Assembly (NCBI GenBank): GCA_017394705.1
Contig: JAFPXH010000006.1
Location: 124,001-188,000, forward strand
Reading direction: 5' to 3'
DNA length: 64,000 nucleotides
Origin: Paludibacteraceae bacterium
Lineage (GTDB): Bacteria > Bacteroidota > Bacteroidia > Bacteroidales > Paludibacteraceae
In this document: positions 1-9,146 of the stretch, one piece after another
How the letters are laid out: the number at the start of each line of letters is the position of its first letter
Numbering within the stretch: the first letter of the stretch is position 1
The notes under the pieces: generated by a model
The model's database searches: none
Told to the model about the DNA's origin: nothing
The model's input: only the letters and a program-made list of their open reading frames with translations
Position numbers and translations under genes: made by a program

Positions 1-156
1 AAAGTTTCGGGCAATAGACACGGAGTCATCTTCGCCATGATCATCAATAATTAGCACCTCTATATCCTTTAAAGTCTGTTTTCGTATGCTTTCTAAGCAT
101 TGGCTCAAATAAGATGCCACATTATAAACCGGTATGATGATTGATATTTTTGTCAT
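1..156 (-). CDS. Glycosyltransferase family 2, N-terminal part only
   Basis: The first 52 codons of a GT-A fold glycosyltransferase; the rest lies beyond the left edge. The opening stretch ISIIIPVYNVASYLSQCLES and the following VLIIDD are the classic nucleotide-sugar-binding start of family GT2. Its ATG overlaps the stop codon of the upstream CgeB-like gene (ATGA, 153-156), so the two are translationally coupled at the distal end of the polysaccharide operon. Donor and acceptor sugars cannot be told from this fragment. Confidence 0.88.
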   Translation of the reverse strand, partial: MTKISIIIPVYNVASYLSQCLESIRKQTLKDIEVLIIDDHGEDDSVSIARNF

Positions 157-1151
157 AGATTCTTAAGAACTTCTTGAATTCTATCAATAAATGTATTACC
201 TTTAATAGCTGCTACATATTTTGTATATGGTATTTCTGGGGATTGTAATGCCCTCTGCAACAAGGATATCATTTCTTCTTCAGTATTATATAAATCTATT
301 ACATCTCCAAAATGTTCCTGAATATATGGGTTTCTATCACATATCTCATGCGCACCGGAAGCTAATATTTCATAGACCTTGGGGTTTGCTCCATTTTTTT
401 GTTGCTCTACATGTATATTAAGGACGACACGTGCTTGATTATATAACAAGTTCAATTCCTTTGCAGATGCATTTGTATTGGTGTATATGTCTCGATGTTC
501 ACGGAAAAGCCAAGCAAAAAATCCTTTTTCTATAATCTTATATCTCCCCACAAAACATATTCGCTTATTAGGGAAATGATTTATTACAGATTTTAAGAGA
601 CGTTTCCTTCTTTCCGAACTCCAAATTTCGCCCGCAAAGACTATATCATATTTTTTATCAATTCCATCAATGGGGAAGTACAGTGATGTGTCTACCGCTT
701 GTGACAAAAAGAAAGCCTTTATATTATAATTCGCCAAAAAAGAGATATCTTGTTGCTCATAACAATATACCACATCTGCTGATTTCAAATTCTCTGTCAC
801 ATACGGCATTCTTGTGATAGAATCATACATCCATACGACAATCTTTGAACAGTCATGCATATATGTCATGGCATTCAAAGACAAATTATCTCCATTTAAT
901 ATGAATACCAAGTCTGGTTTGATCAAATCAAAACGTCTAAGAATATATGAATCATATTTGCTGCGTGAATTTTGCTTGAGACATAACTTATTTCGTGAAA
1001 ATTTATATTGGAGTTTTGCATATAACGTATATGGGTGTATGGGAGTACTATACGACTCCACATAAGTATCCCACCCCAATGTCTGGAAAGCGTGTGCCAC
1101 GCAATCATTGAAGTAGTGATAATCAGCCCCTATTATTAATACACGCTTCAT
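153..1151 (-). CDS. CgeB-like glycosyltransferase (GT-B type)
   Basis: A 332-residue protein resembling the CgeB / Glyco_trans_1_2 group. The N-terminal half (MKRVLIIGADYHYFND) looks like a Rossmann domain; the C-terminal half carries AGEIWSSERRKRLL near residue 173 and NPKVYEILASGAHEICD near 255, equivalent to the donor-binding Glu region of GT-B enzymes. No signal peptide or membrane segment, so it should act in the cytoplasm or at the inner face of the membrane. It sits between LicD and a GT2 in a surface-glycan operon. The AT-rich sequence here is lower in GC than the thiL end, as is common for variable capsule or O-antigen genes. Substrate unknown. Confidence 0.85.
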   Translation of the reverse strand: MKRVLIIGADYHYFNDCVAHAFQTLGWDTYVESYSTPIHPYTLYAKLQYKFSRNKLCLKQNSRSKYDSYILRRFDLIKPDLVFILNGDNLSLNAMTYMHDCSKIVVWMYDSITRMPYVTENLKSADVVYCYEQQDISFLANYNIKAFFLSQAVDTSLYFPIDGIDKKYDIVFAGEIWSSERRKRLLKSVINHFPNKRICFVGRYKIIEKGFFAWLFREHRDIYTNTNASAKELNLLYNQARVVLNIHVEQQKNGANPKVYEILASGAHEICDRNPYIQEHFGDVIDLYNTEEEMISLLQRALQSPEIPYTKYVAAIKGNTFIDRIQEVLKNL

Positions 1152-1172
1152 TCTTTTTCTAAATTTACTCTC

Positions 1173-1982
1173 TTAATAAAACTTCACCAAATTCATATCT
1201 AAGATTTGTTCCCTTTTCTCTGGAGGAGGTACTTTCATGTAGTCACCATATATACCTGTTAAATGTTCATGCCAATTTCCCGGAGCAAAAAACATATGTC
1301 CCTCAAATTCTATTTCTGTCAATGGAAATATATTGGAGGCTTTATAAATTGCTCTTGGATGAGAATCCCATCGCGTTAATTGCTGACTATTTGTTTTCTT
1401 TCCCAACCATTCTATAAATTCCTTCGCAGCCCATGTAAAAGGATAAATCATATATGCTATGACTTTATTTACACTTTTTCTGATAGATGAATTATATTCT
1501 ACATCTCCATAATGATTCTTTTCATGGTAGGCTCTACGGAAAAGGGAATCAACCAAATTCCGAAACCGGTGAGACACATAGGGAGTATATCGAAATATAT
1601 CAAGCCAGAGTCCCTGTTGCTTTAATTTTGCAAAACGTGGGTAATAACAATATGATTTTGTATCTCTTACCCTGCCATAATAAAAAAAAGCATATGGGTC
1701 TGTTGTCGTATCCTGAAAAACGAACTGTTCCGGTAATTCTTTTATTAATGCACAACGGAGTCTTTTGTAATCTTTCTCCATGACTGCTATATCTATGTCA
1801 TCATCCCATGGAATAAAACCACCGTGACGGACTGCCCCCAACAATGTTCCGTATTCAATCCAATATGGGATTTCATTTTTTCGACATATCGTATCTACCG
1901 CTATCAACATATCCAACAATCTTAATTGGACTTTTCGAAGAACTGAGCCTTCCGGATTATATTTCGAAAAATCTTCTTTCAT
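1173..1982 (-). CDS. LicD-family phosphotransferase
   Basis: 269 residues with the LicD signature YGTLLGAVRHGGFIPWDDDI at about residues 44-63; the Asp cluster is the metal-binding part of a nucleotidyltransferase-like fold. LicD proteins move phosphocholine or a related phosphorylated group from a CDP carrier onto a surface glycan. The first gene of this sub-block encodes a LicC-like nucleotidyltransferase fused to a PLP enzyme, which would supply the CDP-activated group. Start overlaps the stop of the opine-dehydrogenase-like gene by 4 bp (1979-1982). The transferred group is inferred, not shown. Confidence 0.92.
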   Translation of the reverse strand: MKEDFSKYNPEGSVLRKVQLRLLDMLIAVDTICRKNEIPYWIEYGTLLGAVRHGGFIPWDDDIDIAVMEKDYKRLRCALIKELPEQFVFQDTTTDPYAFFYYGRVRDTKSYCYYPRFAKLKQQGLWLDIFRYTPYVSHRFRNLVDSLFRRAYHEKNHYGDVEYNSSIRKSVNKVIAYMIYPFTWAAKEFIEWLGKKTNSQQLTRWDSHPRAIYKASNIFPLTEIEFEGHMFFAPGNWHEHLTGIYGDYMKVPPPEKREQILDMNLVKFY

Positions 1983-2992
1983 ATTTGAACGCCCGAATCT
2001 CTATTTATCTGTATAATTTTAATTCCCCAATCCAATACTTTATCTATTGTGGGTGTTTCGATATCATACTTGACTGTTAAATCTTTTATTAGCTGTAAGC
2101 CATACGGAAAATCTTCCGTAAAATAGCGGCTGGTAAAGTCCGGCATATATTCTCCGTCTGCCTGTTTCATGGGGGCAAAAATTCCTTTAAATGCTTTTAT
2201 TGAACACAGTTTTTGTGTCAGTTCTTGTGCATTGACCGATTCATAATATGTCAAAACATCCGGGATATGGGCATCATACCGTTTGCATAGTTGCTGAAAT
2301 TCGCGATCCATTGATATGTATAATTCCGAAGATTTATCATCCCATTGTTCATAGAACAATATTGGTTCGGAATAGAGTTCTTTCTCATGATTGTTCCATA
2401 AAGAATATAAGCGTGATGTGTGTAATAATGGATTGCTATTTGAAAGAATAGCCTCCCACTTATTATCAAGTTTATAGACAGGGGTCATTAACCAATCCGA
2501 CCATAATCCTATAAAACCATCCCTAATATTTTCTGCAGCCATCAAGAGTTCTTTTTTATAGCCCAATAAGTCCGCTGTTTTTCCATACTCGCGGACTCTC
2601 GCAATGAAAGGCACTCTTTGAAAGCCGAATAAAGGAGCATCGGAACCTAATATTTCTTCTGCATTTTGGAAGAATCCGGTGCTGGAAACCACACTTCCAA
2701 CAGTTTTCCCCTGCGCAAAAGGACGGATTTTCAAGAGTGTTTCTCTTATCAAATATCCCGGCAAGCAAAACAATATTATATCGCTCTCGGGTATAACATC
2801 CGCAGCATTGCCGGTTGCCTTATTTATCGCCGTATTATATATTTTTCCTGCTGCATCTATAGCACATACGGAGCCCTTCCAAGCCTCAGGATGACCTGTT
2901 AAAATATTTATCTTTAAGTCATTATGACTACCTAAAACAGCAGCCATCACATGCCCTAAAGATCCTCCGCCACAGATACAAATAGTTTTCAT
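1979..2992 (-). CDS. NAD(P)-dependent opine (octopine/nopaline) dehydrogenase-like protein
   Basis: 337 residues. The N-terminus (MKTICICGGGSLGHVMA, GGGSLGH at 8-14) is a Rossmann dinucleotide-binding loop; the C-terminal half is predicted helical, as in octopine dehydrogenase relatives. Family members reductively join an amino acid to a keto acid, giving N-(carboxyalkyl) amino acids; some O-antigens carry such groups. Between a cytidylyltransferase fusion and licD it probably prepares or modifies the group later attached to the glycan. It overlaps its upstream neighbour by 4 bp. An unrelated sugar or polyol dehydrogenase role is possible. Confidence 0.8.
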   Translation of the reverse strand: MKTICICGGGSLGHVMAAVLGSHNDLKINILTGHPEAWKGSVCAIDAAGKIYNTAINKATGNAADVIPESDIILFCLPGYLIRETLLKIRPFAQGKTVGSVVSSTGFFQNAEEILGSDAPLFGFQRVPFIARVREYGKTADLLGYKKELLMAAENIRDGFIGLWSDWLMTPVYKLDNKWEAILSNSNPLLHTSRLYSLWNNHEKELYSEPILFYEQWDDKSSELYISMDREFQQLCKRYDAHIPDVLTYYESVNAQELTQKLCSIKAFKGIFAPMKQADGEYMPDFTSRYFTEDFPYGLQLIKDLTVKYDIETPTIDKVLDWGIKIIQINRDSGVQI

Positions 2993-4776
2993 AATCGCTT
3001 TAGAGCATCTATCAATCGGTTGTTATCCTCGGTATCGCGGACAGCGAGACGGATATATGGTGCACCGCATTTGTTTGTGCAATCCTTAATGAGTATTTTA
3101 TATTCGCGTAAGAGTTCAACTGCCAATCCACGCGGACTATGTGCGGGTTTCACTTCGCAGAGTACATAGTTTGCTTCGGATGGTAGGACACGCAAATATG
3201 GAATTGACTTCAACTCTGCCACAAAACGGGTACGTTCGGCGCGGAACTGATTCATTGCTTGCTTATAGGGTTTCTCGTATTTGCCCAATATCTGCATGAA
3301 GAACTCGCCAAAAGAGTTGATGTTCCAAATACTGAGTTTGGAATGCACCTCTGCCATCAGTCGGGTATTTGCTGTAGCCATTATTCCCAACCGCAATCCC
3401 GGCACGCCGTAAGATTTGGAGATACTCTTCATCACTATCAGGTTGGTATGCGACTCAAGCACCTCATTTGTAATATATGTCGGGTGTTCCGTAGAGAAAT
3501 CAATGAAACTCTCATCAATAATCAGCTTGATTTGTTTCGATTGACACCATTCCGCCAAGCGAATGCAATCTGCATATGAGATATAGTTACCCGAAGGATT
3601 ATCAGGATTGACAAGGACTAAATTCGCTATCTCTTTGTCAGCAAAATAAGTCATTATATCATCTGCCGAATAACTGTAATCAGGTGCTTTGGTTTGATAG
3701 ACTACCTCTCTGCCTTGCTCCAAACGGTTCGGATACTCCTCAAAAGTCGGGCGAATAACTCCAACTTTGCCCTGCATTGTGGACATGAGTGCATTTATCA
3801 ACTCAGCTGCTCCGTTTCCGACGGTGATATATTGCCGCTCTACATTGAAATTCTTAGCTGCCAATAAGTCATTCACACGCTGTCCTGACGGATATTCCGT
3901 TAGAAGGCGTTGGAAACTTGCTGCCAACTCATCCCGCAAGCGTTGGTTCGGGAAATAGGGGTTGACCAGATAGCAGAAATCCAGCATATGAGGATACCGC
4001 CAATAACCTCCGTAGCGCGAACAAAGCAAATCATACTGCTTGTCCGTAAATATTGATTCCGCAATATCCAAATCCTGAACATCATCTATTTCATACCATT
4101 GTTCGCCTTCAAGTGGAAGTGCTCTCATGCCGGAATTATCAAGCATCGTAATGACACGGAGAACCTGCTCATAATATTCGTTATTTCCCATCGCCTGACT
4201 GTAAGCCTCCAAGAACGGGACATACATGTGTTGCGAGAAGGGTTGTGAGAACTTATATACGTTTACCGTCTTGTAATACTGCGGTATTTCTTCATAGCGG
4301 AACCGGCTATTAGGAATGAAGCGAAGGATGCGGTTTTCATCATCAAGCGTAACAACAGTTCCATCCATCCAACTCTCGTACTTATCTACTAACGCCAAGT
4401 CCGGATATGGATGATTGACCAGCTTGGTCAATACAGCATCCTCCATGATAATATCCGACTCTAACAAAAGTGTGTCTTGCTCACACATATAATCTTTAGC
4501 TAGATAAAGTGAGTAGATATTATTGGTCTTGTCATAAATGGGGTTTTCCACAAAGTACAATGGCGTCTTTGTATCTATGGTTGCCAAATAGTCTTTCAAT
4601 TCTTGTGCTTTGTAGCCGATAACCAAGACTACTTTATCCAAATTCAATTTATCCAATTGATGCAGGAGGCGCTCAATGAGTGTTACTCCACCCACTTTAA
4701 CCATACACTTGGTATTATCTTGGGTGTACTTACCCAAGCGTTTACCCATTCCTGCTGCTAATATGATTGCTTGCAT
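2989..4776 (-). CDS. Fusion: LicC-like nucleotidyltransferase + PLP-dependent aminotransferase/decarboxylase
   Basis: 595 residues, two enzymes in one chain. Residues 1-240 are a sugar/phosphocholine-type nucleotidyltransferase (LAAGMGKRL at 6-14; WYEIDDVQDLDIAE near 227-240, typical of LicC-like cytidylyltransferases). Residues 250-595 are a fold-type I PLP enzyme of the histidinol-phosphate aminotransferase/CobD group: NPDNPSG near 390, DESF near 421, SISKSYGVPGLRLG with Schiff-base Lys454 and Arg462. Known relatives include CobD and the phosphoserine decarboxylase of Campylobacter capsule loci; other fused cytidylyltransferase-transaminases act on 2-aminoethylphosphonate. I infer it makes and CTP-activates a small phosphorylated amine for LicD. 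No PEP mutase is visible here, which weakens the phosphonate option. Confidence 0.85.
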   Translation of the reverse strand: MQAIILAAGMGKRLGKYTQDNTKCMVKVGGVTLIERLLHQLDKLNLDKVVLVIGYKAQELKDYLATIDTKTPLYFVENPIYDKTNNIYSLYLAKDYMCEQDTLLLESDIIMEDAVLTKLVNHPYPDLALVDKYESWMDGTVVTLDDENRILRFIPNSRFRYEEIPQYYKTVNVYKFSQPFSQHMYVPFLEAYSQAMGNNEYYEQVLRVITMLDNSGMRALPLEGEQWYEIDDVQDLDIAESIFTDKQYDLLCSRYGGYWRYPHMLDFCYLVNPYFPNQRLRDELAASFQRLLTEYPSGQRVNDLLAAKNFNVERQYITVGNGAAELINALMSTMQGKVGVIRPTFEEYPNRLEQGREVVYQTKAPDYSYSADDIMTYFADKEIANLVLVNPDNPSGNYISYADCIRLAEWCQSKQIKLIIDESFIDFSTEHPTYITNEVLESHTNLIVMKSISKSYGVPGLRLGIMATANTRLMAEVHSKLSIWNINSFGEFFMQILGKYEKPYKQAMNQFRAERTRFVAELKSIPYLRVLPSEANYVLCEVKPAHSPRGLAVELLREYKILIKDCTNKCGAPYIRLAVRDTEDNNRLIDALKRL

Positions 4777-4787
4777 AATTTTTTATT

Positions 4788-5765
4788 TTAATGATAAAAC
4801 CTGGTACCGGGAAGGCAGGAGAAGGAGTCTATGACGCCTGCGACCCTCTTCTTGTCGTCCACCACAACAAGCGTGTGGATAGAGTGATGGTTCATTTTCT
4901 CACCTGCCTCAACTATCTTTGCGTCTTTGTTTATTGTCTTCGGGTTCTTGGACATGATAGCGGACACCGGTGTTGCGAAGAAATCTTGTCCGAGTCGCTG
5001 CATCGCCCGGCGAATATCGCCGTCAGTAATTATCCCTGCAAGGTTGGCATTCTCCACCACTATTCCTATTCCCAGCGTTCCTTTGGTAACAATCTCTATC
5101 GCCTCGTTCATTGGCATTTGAGGGCTGAGGAACGGCAGGTTCTCTGTGAACATCACATCTTCCACTTTTGCCAACAGTTTACGCCCGAGGTCACCCCCCG
5201 GATGCAATTTGGCGAAGTCAGAAGGTTGGAAGTGTTTGGCCTCCATCAATGCACAAGCAAGTGCGTCGCCAAGTGCCAGCGTCGCGATAGTTGAGGCAGT
5301 AGGGATGAGATTCAAGGGATCGGCTTCGCGTTGGACGGATATATTGAGATGGATATCCGAATAGCGTGCGAGGAGCGAATCATCATGTCCGGAGATACCT
5401 ATAATGGTAATCTGTTTGGCATGAATAATCGGCAGGAAACGCAGTAGTTCTTCCGTTGCACCGGAATAAGAGATGGCGAGTACCAAATCTTCCTTGGAGA
5501 GCATCCCCAGATCTCCGTGATAAGCGTCAAGCGGATTCAAGAAGAAAGCCGGTGTGCCGGTAGAAGCCAGTGTGGCTGCAATCTTTGAACCGATGTGTCC
5601 GGACTTACCGACTCCCGTCACTACTATTTTCCCTTTGCATTCACGGATTGCATTCACGACGCAGAGGAAATTATCTCCCAAACGTGGGATAAGCGATTCA
5701 ATGGTTGCCGCTTCGCATTGCAGGCACTCTTGAGCGCGTTGAATAATAATATTCGGTTCTATCAT
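4788..5765 (-). CDS. kdsD: Arabinose-5-phosphate isomerase (KpsF/GutQ family)
   Basis: 325 residues: a SIS domain (VTGVGKSGHIGSKIAATLAS near 49-68; SYSGATEELL near 109) followed by two CBS domains from about 205 to 320. This is the standard KdsD/KpsF architecture and length. The enzyme converts ribulose 5-phosphate to arabinose 5-phosphate, the first committed step of Kdo synthesis. kdsC, two genes upstream, encodes a later step, so the operon supplies Kdo for lipid A core or capsule. It overlaps the preceding cytidylyltransferase gene by 4 bp. Confidence 0.94.
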   Translation of the reverse strand: MIEPNIIIQRAQECLQCEAATIESLIPRLGDNFLCVVNAIRECKGKIVVTGVGKSGHIGSKIAATLASTGTPAFFLNPLDAYHGDLGMLSKEDLVLAISYSGATEELLRFLPIIHAKQITIIGISGHDDSLLARYSDIHLNISVQREADPLNLIPTASTIATLALGDALACALMEAKHFQPSDFAKLHPGGDLGRKLLAKVEDVMFTENLPFLSPQMPMNEAIEIVTKGTLGIGIVVENANLAGIITDGDIRRAMQRLGQDFFATPVSAIMSKNPKTINKDAKIVEAGEKMNHHSIHTLVVVDDKKRVAGVIDSFSCLPGTRFYH

Positions 5766-6445
5766 AAGTCTTCTTTAAACGTTATTTTGCGATTACTCTC
5801 ATCGCCGGGAACAATGTATATCGATGTGCCCGGCAGGTATTTATGAACTATTCCCGCATCGTCTGTCGCGATGATATTTCCTAAAGCGATGGCTTTTTCA
5901 TAAGCCTTTTGAATGGTATTCAGATGAAAAGCTTGCGGCGTTTGGGCACGCATAACGGTAGCTCTGTCGGGTATCGATTTGACATTTGCCATTTGACATT
6001 TGTCATTTTTGTCCACTATATAAACAGTATCTGTCACGGGGACTGCGACAGTGACCGCGTCGTGCGTTTGCAGGGCATCCGCGATATTGGCAATGATGGT
6101 CTGCGAGACAAAAGGTCTGGCAGCGTCATGCAACCAAAGGGAGACATTACTTAGGTCCGTGTATTCCTTTATCGCGTTATAAGAAGACTCCCATCTTTCG
6201 GCTCCTCCGGGAATGACTTTTTTGAGTTTCTGCCAAGGGTTGTTTTGGCATAATTTTTGTAGTGTATTTATATGGTCCGGATGCATGACCACAGCGATCT
6301 CATCTATGGATGGCGCGGTTTCGAAGGCGTCGATTGTATGCTCTAAAACGGAGCGTCCGTCCTCGAGCGGAAGAAGTTGCTTCGGAGTTCTTCCTCCTAC
6401 TCTACTTCCGATACCCCCGGCTAATATGATGGCGATGTTGTACAT
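5762..6445 (-). CDS. ispD: IspD/TarI-family cytidylyltransferase
   Basis: 227 residues. ILAGGIGSRVGGRTPKQLLP at the N-terminus and LHDAARPFVS near 108 identify the IspD/TarI group; RAQTPQAF near 171 is also conserved. IspD makes CDP-methylerythritol for isoprenoids; TarI makes CDP-ribitol for surface polymers. The position between kdsC and kdsD in a glycan operon leaves TarI-like activity open, so the symbol is provisional. The loop before IPDRATVMRAQTPQ is lengthened by NDKCQMANVKS, encoded by five tandem 7-bp repeats (5976-6010), an insertion not expected in the family. Confidence 0.85.
   Translation of the reverse strand: MYNIAIILAGGIGSRVGGRTPKQLLPLEDGRSVLEHTIDAFETAPSIDEIAVVMHPDHINTLQKLCQNNPWQKLKKVIPGGAERWESSYNAIKEYTDLSNVSLWLHDAARPFVSQTIIANIADALQTHDAVTVAVPVTDTVYIVDKNDKCQMANVKSIPDRATVMRAQTPQAFHLNTIQKAYEKAIALGNIIATDDAGIVHKYLPGTSIYIVPGDESNRKITFKEDL
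5976..6010. repeat. Heptanucleotide array inside ispD (5 units)
   Basis: Five consecutive 7-bp units: gatttga, catttgc, catttga, catttgt, cattttt. In frame within the cytidylyltransferase gene; encodes the extra loop NDKCQMANVKS. Confidence 0.85.
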
Positions 6446-6500
6446 TTTCTTTTTTAGAGGTCAATTCTTGTCCTTTTCTCATTATCTTCTCATCCTAACC

Positions 6501-6533
6501 ACCCAGTAATCACCCAGTAATCACCCCGTAATC
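6501..6533. repeat. Undecanucleotide tandem repeat (3 units)
   Basis: Three 11-bp units in the 107-bp gap between the IspD-type gene and kdsC: acccagtaatc, acccagtaatc, accccgtaatc, then a partial fourth. The gap holds no other recognisable signal. Confidence 0.85.
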
Positions 6534-6552
6534 ACCCCCTTTAAATTGGTTT

Positions 6553-7212
6553 TCAGTTCGTAGTTGATAGGTTATTTGTCCGTTTTGGCGGTGTTTGATT
6601 CGAGGGTGTTTGGTTGGATGATATTTGGTTGGCAAGTATCCAATCTGCTATTTCACGGATGGCTCCCTGCCCCCCCAGAGTGTCGAGGATGTGTATGTCA
6701 TTTTTTGCACCTCCGGCGCGTACGATGTTTTTCACTTCGGGTCTGGCGTTCGGCGGGCAGCATGGATATCCCACCTCGCGGAGGAGCTCCATGTCGTTGA
6801 TGTCATCTCCTACGTAGCAGACTTCATCGAGAGTGATTCCGAGTTGAGCACAGATCTCGCGAGCCGCCTCCAGTTTGGTCATAGGGGGAAGCTCGGTGCT
6901 TACGCTCTGAGAGGCAGGCGAAGAAAAATCATACCGGGTAACGGACTTTCCGACCTTGGAGCCGACACCGAGATATAGGTATCGGAGTTTGAGTTTCTCT
7001 GCGCGCGCTTTGACAATGGGCGATTGCTCGGATGTCAGTATGCCGCAAGGGATACCTGCCTGCTGGAGGCAGACCATGCCCATGCCGTCATAGACACAGA
7101 AACGCTTGAGATGCTCGCCTTCGGCGGAGTAATACATTCCTCCGTCCGTAAGACAACCGTCCACATCCGTTAAAAAAAGCCGGACTTTATTTACCAATTG
7201 GTTATTTACCAT
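6553..7212 (-). CDS. kdsC: KDO-8-phosphate phosphatase (HAD superfamily)
   Basis: 219 residues. LTDVDGCLTDGGMYY at 14-28 gives catalytic Asp16 and Asp18 of a KdsC-type HAD phosphatase; GDDINDMELL at 135-144 supplies the metal-binding Asp pair. It removes phosphate from Kdo-8-P. Two oddities: about 22 extra residues (roughly 89-110, Ser-rich) where KdsC normally runs straight from LGVGSK to the next helix, and a C-terminal tail in which SNQTP is repeated. Both look like repeat-driven additions. The start codon lies inside a 7-bp repeat array shared with the end of the epimerase gene. Confidence 0.93.
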   Translation of the reverse strand: MVNNQLVNKVRLFLTDVDGCLTDGGMYYSAEGEHLKRFCVYDGMGMVCLQQAGIPCGILTSEQSPIVKARAEKLKLRYLYLGVGSKVGKSVTRYDFSSPASQSVSTELPPMTKLEAAREICAQLGITLDEVCYVGDDINDMELLREVGYPCCPPNARPEVKNIVRAGGAKNDIHILDTLGGQGAIREIADWILANQISSNQTPSNQTPPKRTNNLSTTN

Positions 7213-7248
7213 TTGTACATTTATTTGTCATTTGCCAATTTATGGTCA
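7186..7248. repeat. Degenerate heptanucleotide array across the kdsC start
   Basis: About nine degenerate 7-bp units (ctttatt, taccaat, tggttat, ttaccat, ttgtaca, tttattt, gtcattt, gccaatt, tatggtc) run from the kdsC start codon through the spacer into the last codons of the upstream epimerase gene. Confidence 0.65.
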
Positions 7249-8165
7249 AAATATTCGATCGTTTTGGTGAGTCCTTCACGTAACTGAACCGTCGGTTCCC
7301 ATCCCAAGATGGTTTTTGCTTTGTCAATAACCGGCTGACGCTGCGTCGGGTCATCAGAAGGCAGCGGTTCATATATGATTTTCGATTTGGAGCCTGTTAG
7401 CTCGATGACCAGTTCGGCGAGTTGCTTGATGGTGAACTCATGCGGGTTACCAAGGTTGATCGGTCCGGTGATTTCATCGGGCGTTGCCATCATGGCAATC
7501 ATACCGCGGATGAGGTCGTCGCAGTAACAGAACGAGCGTGTCTGCGAGCCGTCGCCGTAGATGGTGATGTCGTGGTTTTTAAGCGCCTGAACAATGAAAT
7601 TCGACACAACGCGTCCGTCGTTGGGGTGCATGTTCGGTCCGTAAGTATTGAAAATACGGATGACTTTGATGCGCACGTTGTTCTGGCGGTGGTAATCAAA
7701 GAAGAGCGTCTCCGCGCAGCGCTTGCCTTCATCGTAGCATGAACGGATGCCTATAGGGTTAACGTTTCCCCAGTATTCTTCGGGTTGCGGGTGAACATGC
7801 GGGTCTCCGTACACCTCACTGGTTGAAGCCTGCAGGATTTTTGCCCCCGTTCTTTTAGCGACGCCCAACATGTTTATCGCTCCCATGATAGAGGTCTGTA
7901 TCGTCTTGATGGGGTCATACTGGTAATGAATAGGCGACGCCGGGCAAGCGAGGTTGTAAATTTCATCCACCTCCACGTGCGCGGGCATCGTGACGTCATG
8001 ACGATAGAGTTCAAAATAAGGGTTGTCCAGCAGATGAATGATATTCGACTTGCTACCCGTAAAATAATTGTCCATGCAGATGACCTCGTTGCCCTGCTTG
8101 AGCAAAGCTTCGCACAAATGCGAGCCAAGGAATCCTGCACCGCCTGTAACTAAGATTTTTTTCAT
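7221..8165 (-). CDS. UDP-glucuronate decarboxylase (UDP-xylose synthase)
   Basis: 314 residues, short-chain dehydrogenase fold. TGGAGFLG at 7-14 binds [15 protein letters not shown] near 71-82 and the catalytic Tyr144-xxx-Lys148 (CYDEGKR) are signatures of the UXS group, which converts UDP-glucuronate to UDP-xylose. The UXS-specific PASPIHY stretch separates it from UDP-glucose 4-epimerases. Six bases separate it from the upstream glycosyltransferase gene, so it probably provides UDP-xylose to enzymes of this operon. Confidence 0.92.
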   Translation of the reverse strand: MKKILVTGGAGFLGSHLCEALLKQGNEVICMDNYFTGSKSNIIHLLDNPYFELYRHDVTMPAHVEVDEIYNLACPASPIHYQYDPIKTIQTSIMGAINMLGVAKRTGAKILQASTSEVYGDPHVHPQPEEYWGNVNPIGIRSCYDEGKRCAETLFFDYHRQNNVRIKVIRIFNTYGPNMHPNDGRVVSNFIVQALKNHDITIYGDGSQTRSFCYCDDLIRGMIAMMATPDEITGPINLGNPHEFTIKQLAELVIELTGSKSKIIYEPLPSDDPTQRQPVIDKAKTILGWEPTVQLREGLTKTIEYFDHKLANDK

Positions 8166-8171
8166 ATCTAT

Positions 8172-9146
8172 TTATTTATATAATTCTTCTTGTTTGGCTT
8201 TGCGCGCTTTGTGTGTGATGCATTCGCCGAGAAATCCTGTTCCGTATCCGAAGAGTTGCATATACGCTGCCACGATAGACAAGAGCGCAATCTTTATCGA
8301 CTTATTTTTGACCAGTGACTCGATGAAAAGCCCCAAAATATAGATTCCGATGGGCAACAGGAACCATGGCGACCAAAACGCCAAAAGGACGAGTGCTATG
8401 TTTCCAAGCACGAAGGCCGCGGGTAAGAGGTGCACAATTTTGAGCGAGCCGGGATGGATTTCGCCCAGCAGTACACGTCCTTTGCCGAACGTATTCACCT
8501 GGCGGAAGAACTTACGCAGGTCCACGCGGCGCTTATGATACACATACGCCTCGGGAATAAGGGTTGTCTTGAATCCCGCCTGCTGAATACGGATGGACAA
8601 GTCGATATCTTCGCCAATCATATTTTTGTATCCGCCTACCGTCTCAAAGCACTTGCGCGAAATGCCCATATTAAAGGAACGTGGCGAGAACTTCGCTTTG
8701 TTCTTCGTTGCTCCTCTGATTCCGCCAGTCGTCATGAAGGATGTCATGGAATAATTGATGGCTTTCTGAACATCGGAGAAAGATGCATCCGCAGCATCGG
8801 GTCCTCCATAACAATCGACGGGATTCTTCTTCAACTCTGCACGCACAGTAGCGATGTAATGCGGGGGAACGATAACATCGGAGTCGTAAATGACAAACCA
8901 GTCTCCGGAGGCGCGTTCCATACCGAAATTACGCGTTTCGCTGCGACCGGAATTAGGTTTGAAATAATAGTGCAAATCGAGTTGTTCCTCATATTTGCGG
9001 CATATTTCATCGCATGGGATTGTCGAGCCATCTTCAATGACCAGCACTTCGAATCCCTTATCCGTTTGGCGGGTTAGCGACGCCAAGAGTTCGTCCACCT
9101 CGTCCGGGCGGTTGAAGACAGGTATTATGATTGAAAAGCGTTCCAT
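8172..9146 (-). CDS. Membrane-anchored GT2 glycosyltransferase
   Basis: 324 residues. A GT2 catalytic domain fills the first 210 residues: FSIIIPVFNRPDEVDELLAS at the start, DxD motif YDSD (Asp88, Asp90), and GEDIDLSIRIQQAG near 177, matching the ED..L..R acceptor/catalytic motif. The C-terminal 100 residues hold two to three hydrophobic helices (for example LLPAAFVLGNIALVLLAF), placing it at the inner membrane. Its start overlaps the end of thiL by 22 bp, an unusual coupling between cofactor and glycan genes. Sugar specificity unknown. Confidence 0.9.
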   Translation of the reverse strand: MERFSIIIPVFNRPDEVDELLASLTRQTDKGFEVLVIEDGSTIPCDEICRKYEEQLDLHYYFKPNSGRSETRNFGMERASGDWFVIYDSDVIVPPHYIATVRAELKKNPVDCYGGPDAADASFSDVQKAINYSMTSFMTTGGIRGATKNKAKFSPRSFNMGISRKCFETVGGYKNMIGEDIDLSIRIQQAGFKTTLIPEAYVYHKRRVDLRKFFRQVNTFGKGRVLLGEIHPGSLKIVHLLPAAFVLGNIALVLLAFWSPWFLLPIGIYILGLFIESLVKNKSIKIALLSIVAAYMQLFGYGTGFLGECITHKARKAKQEELYK

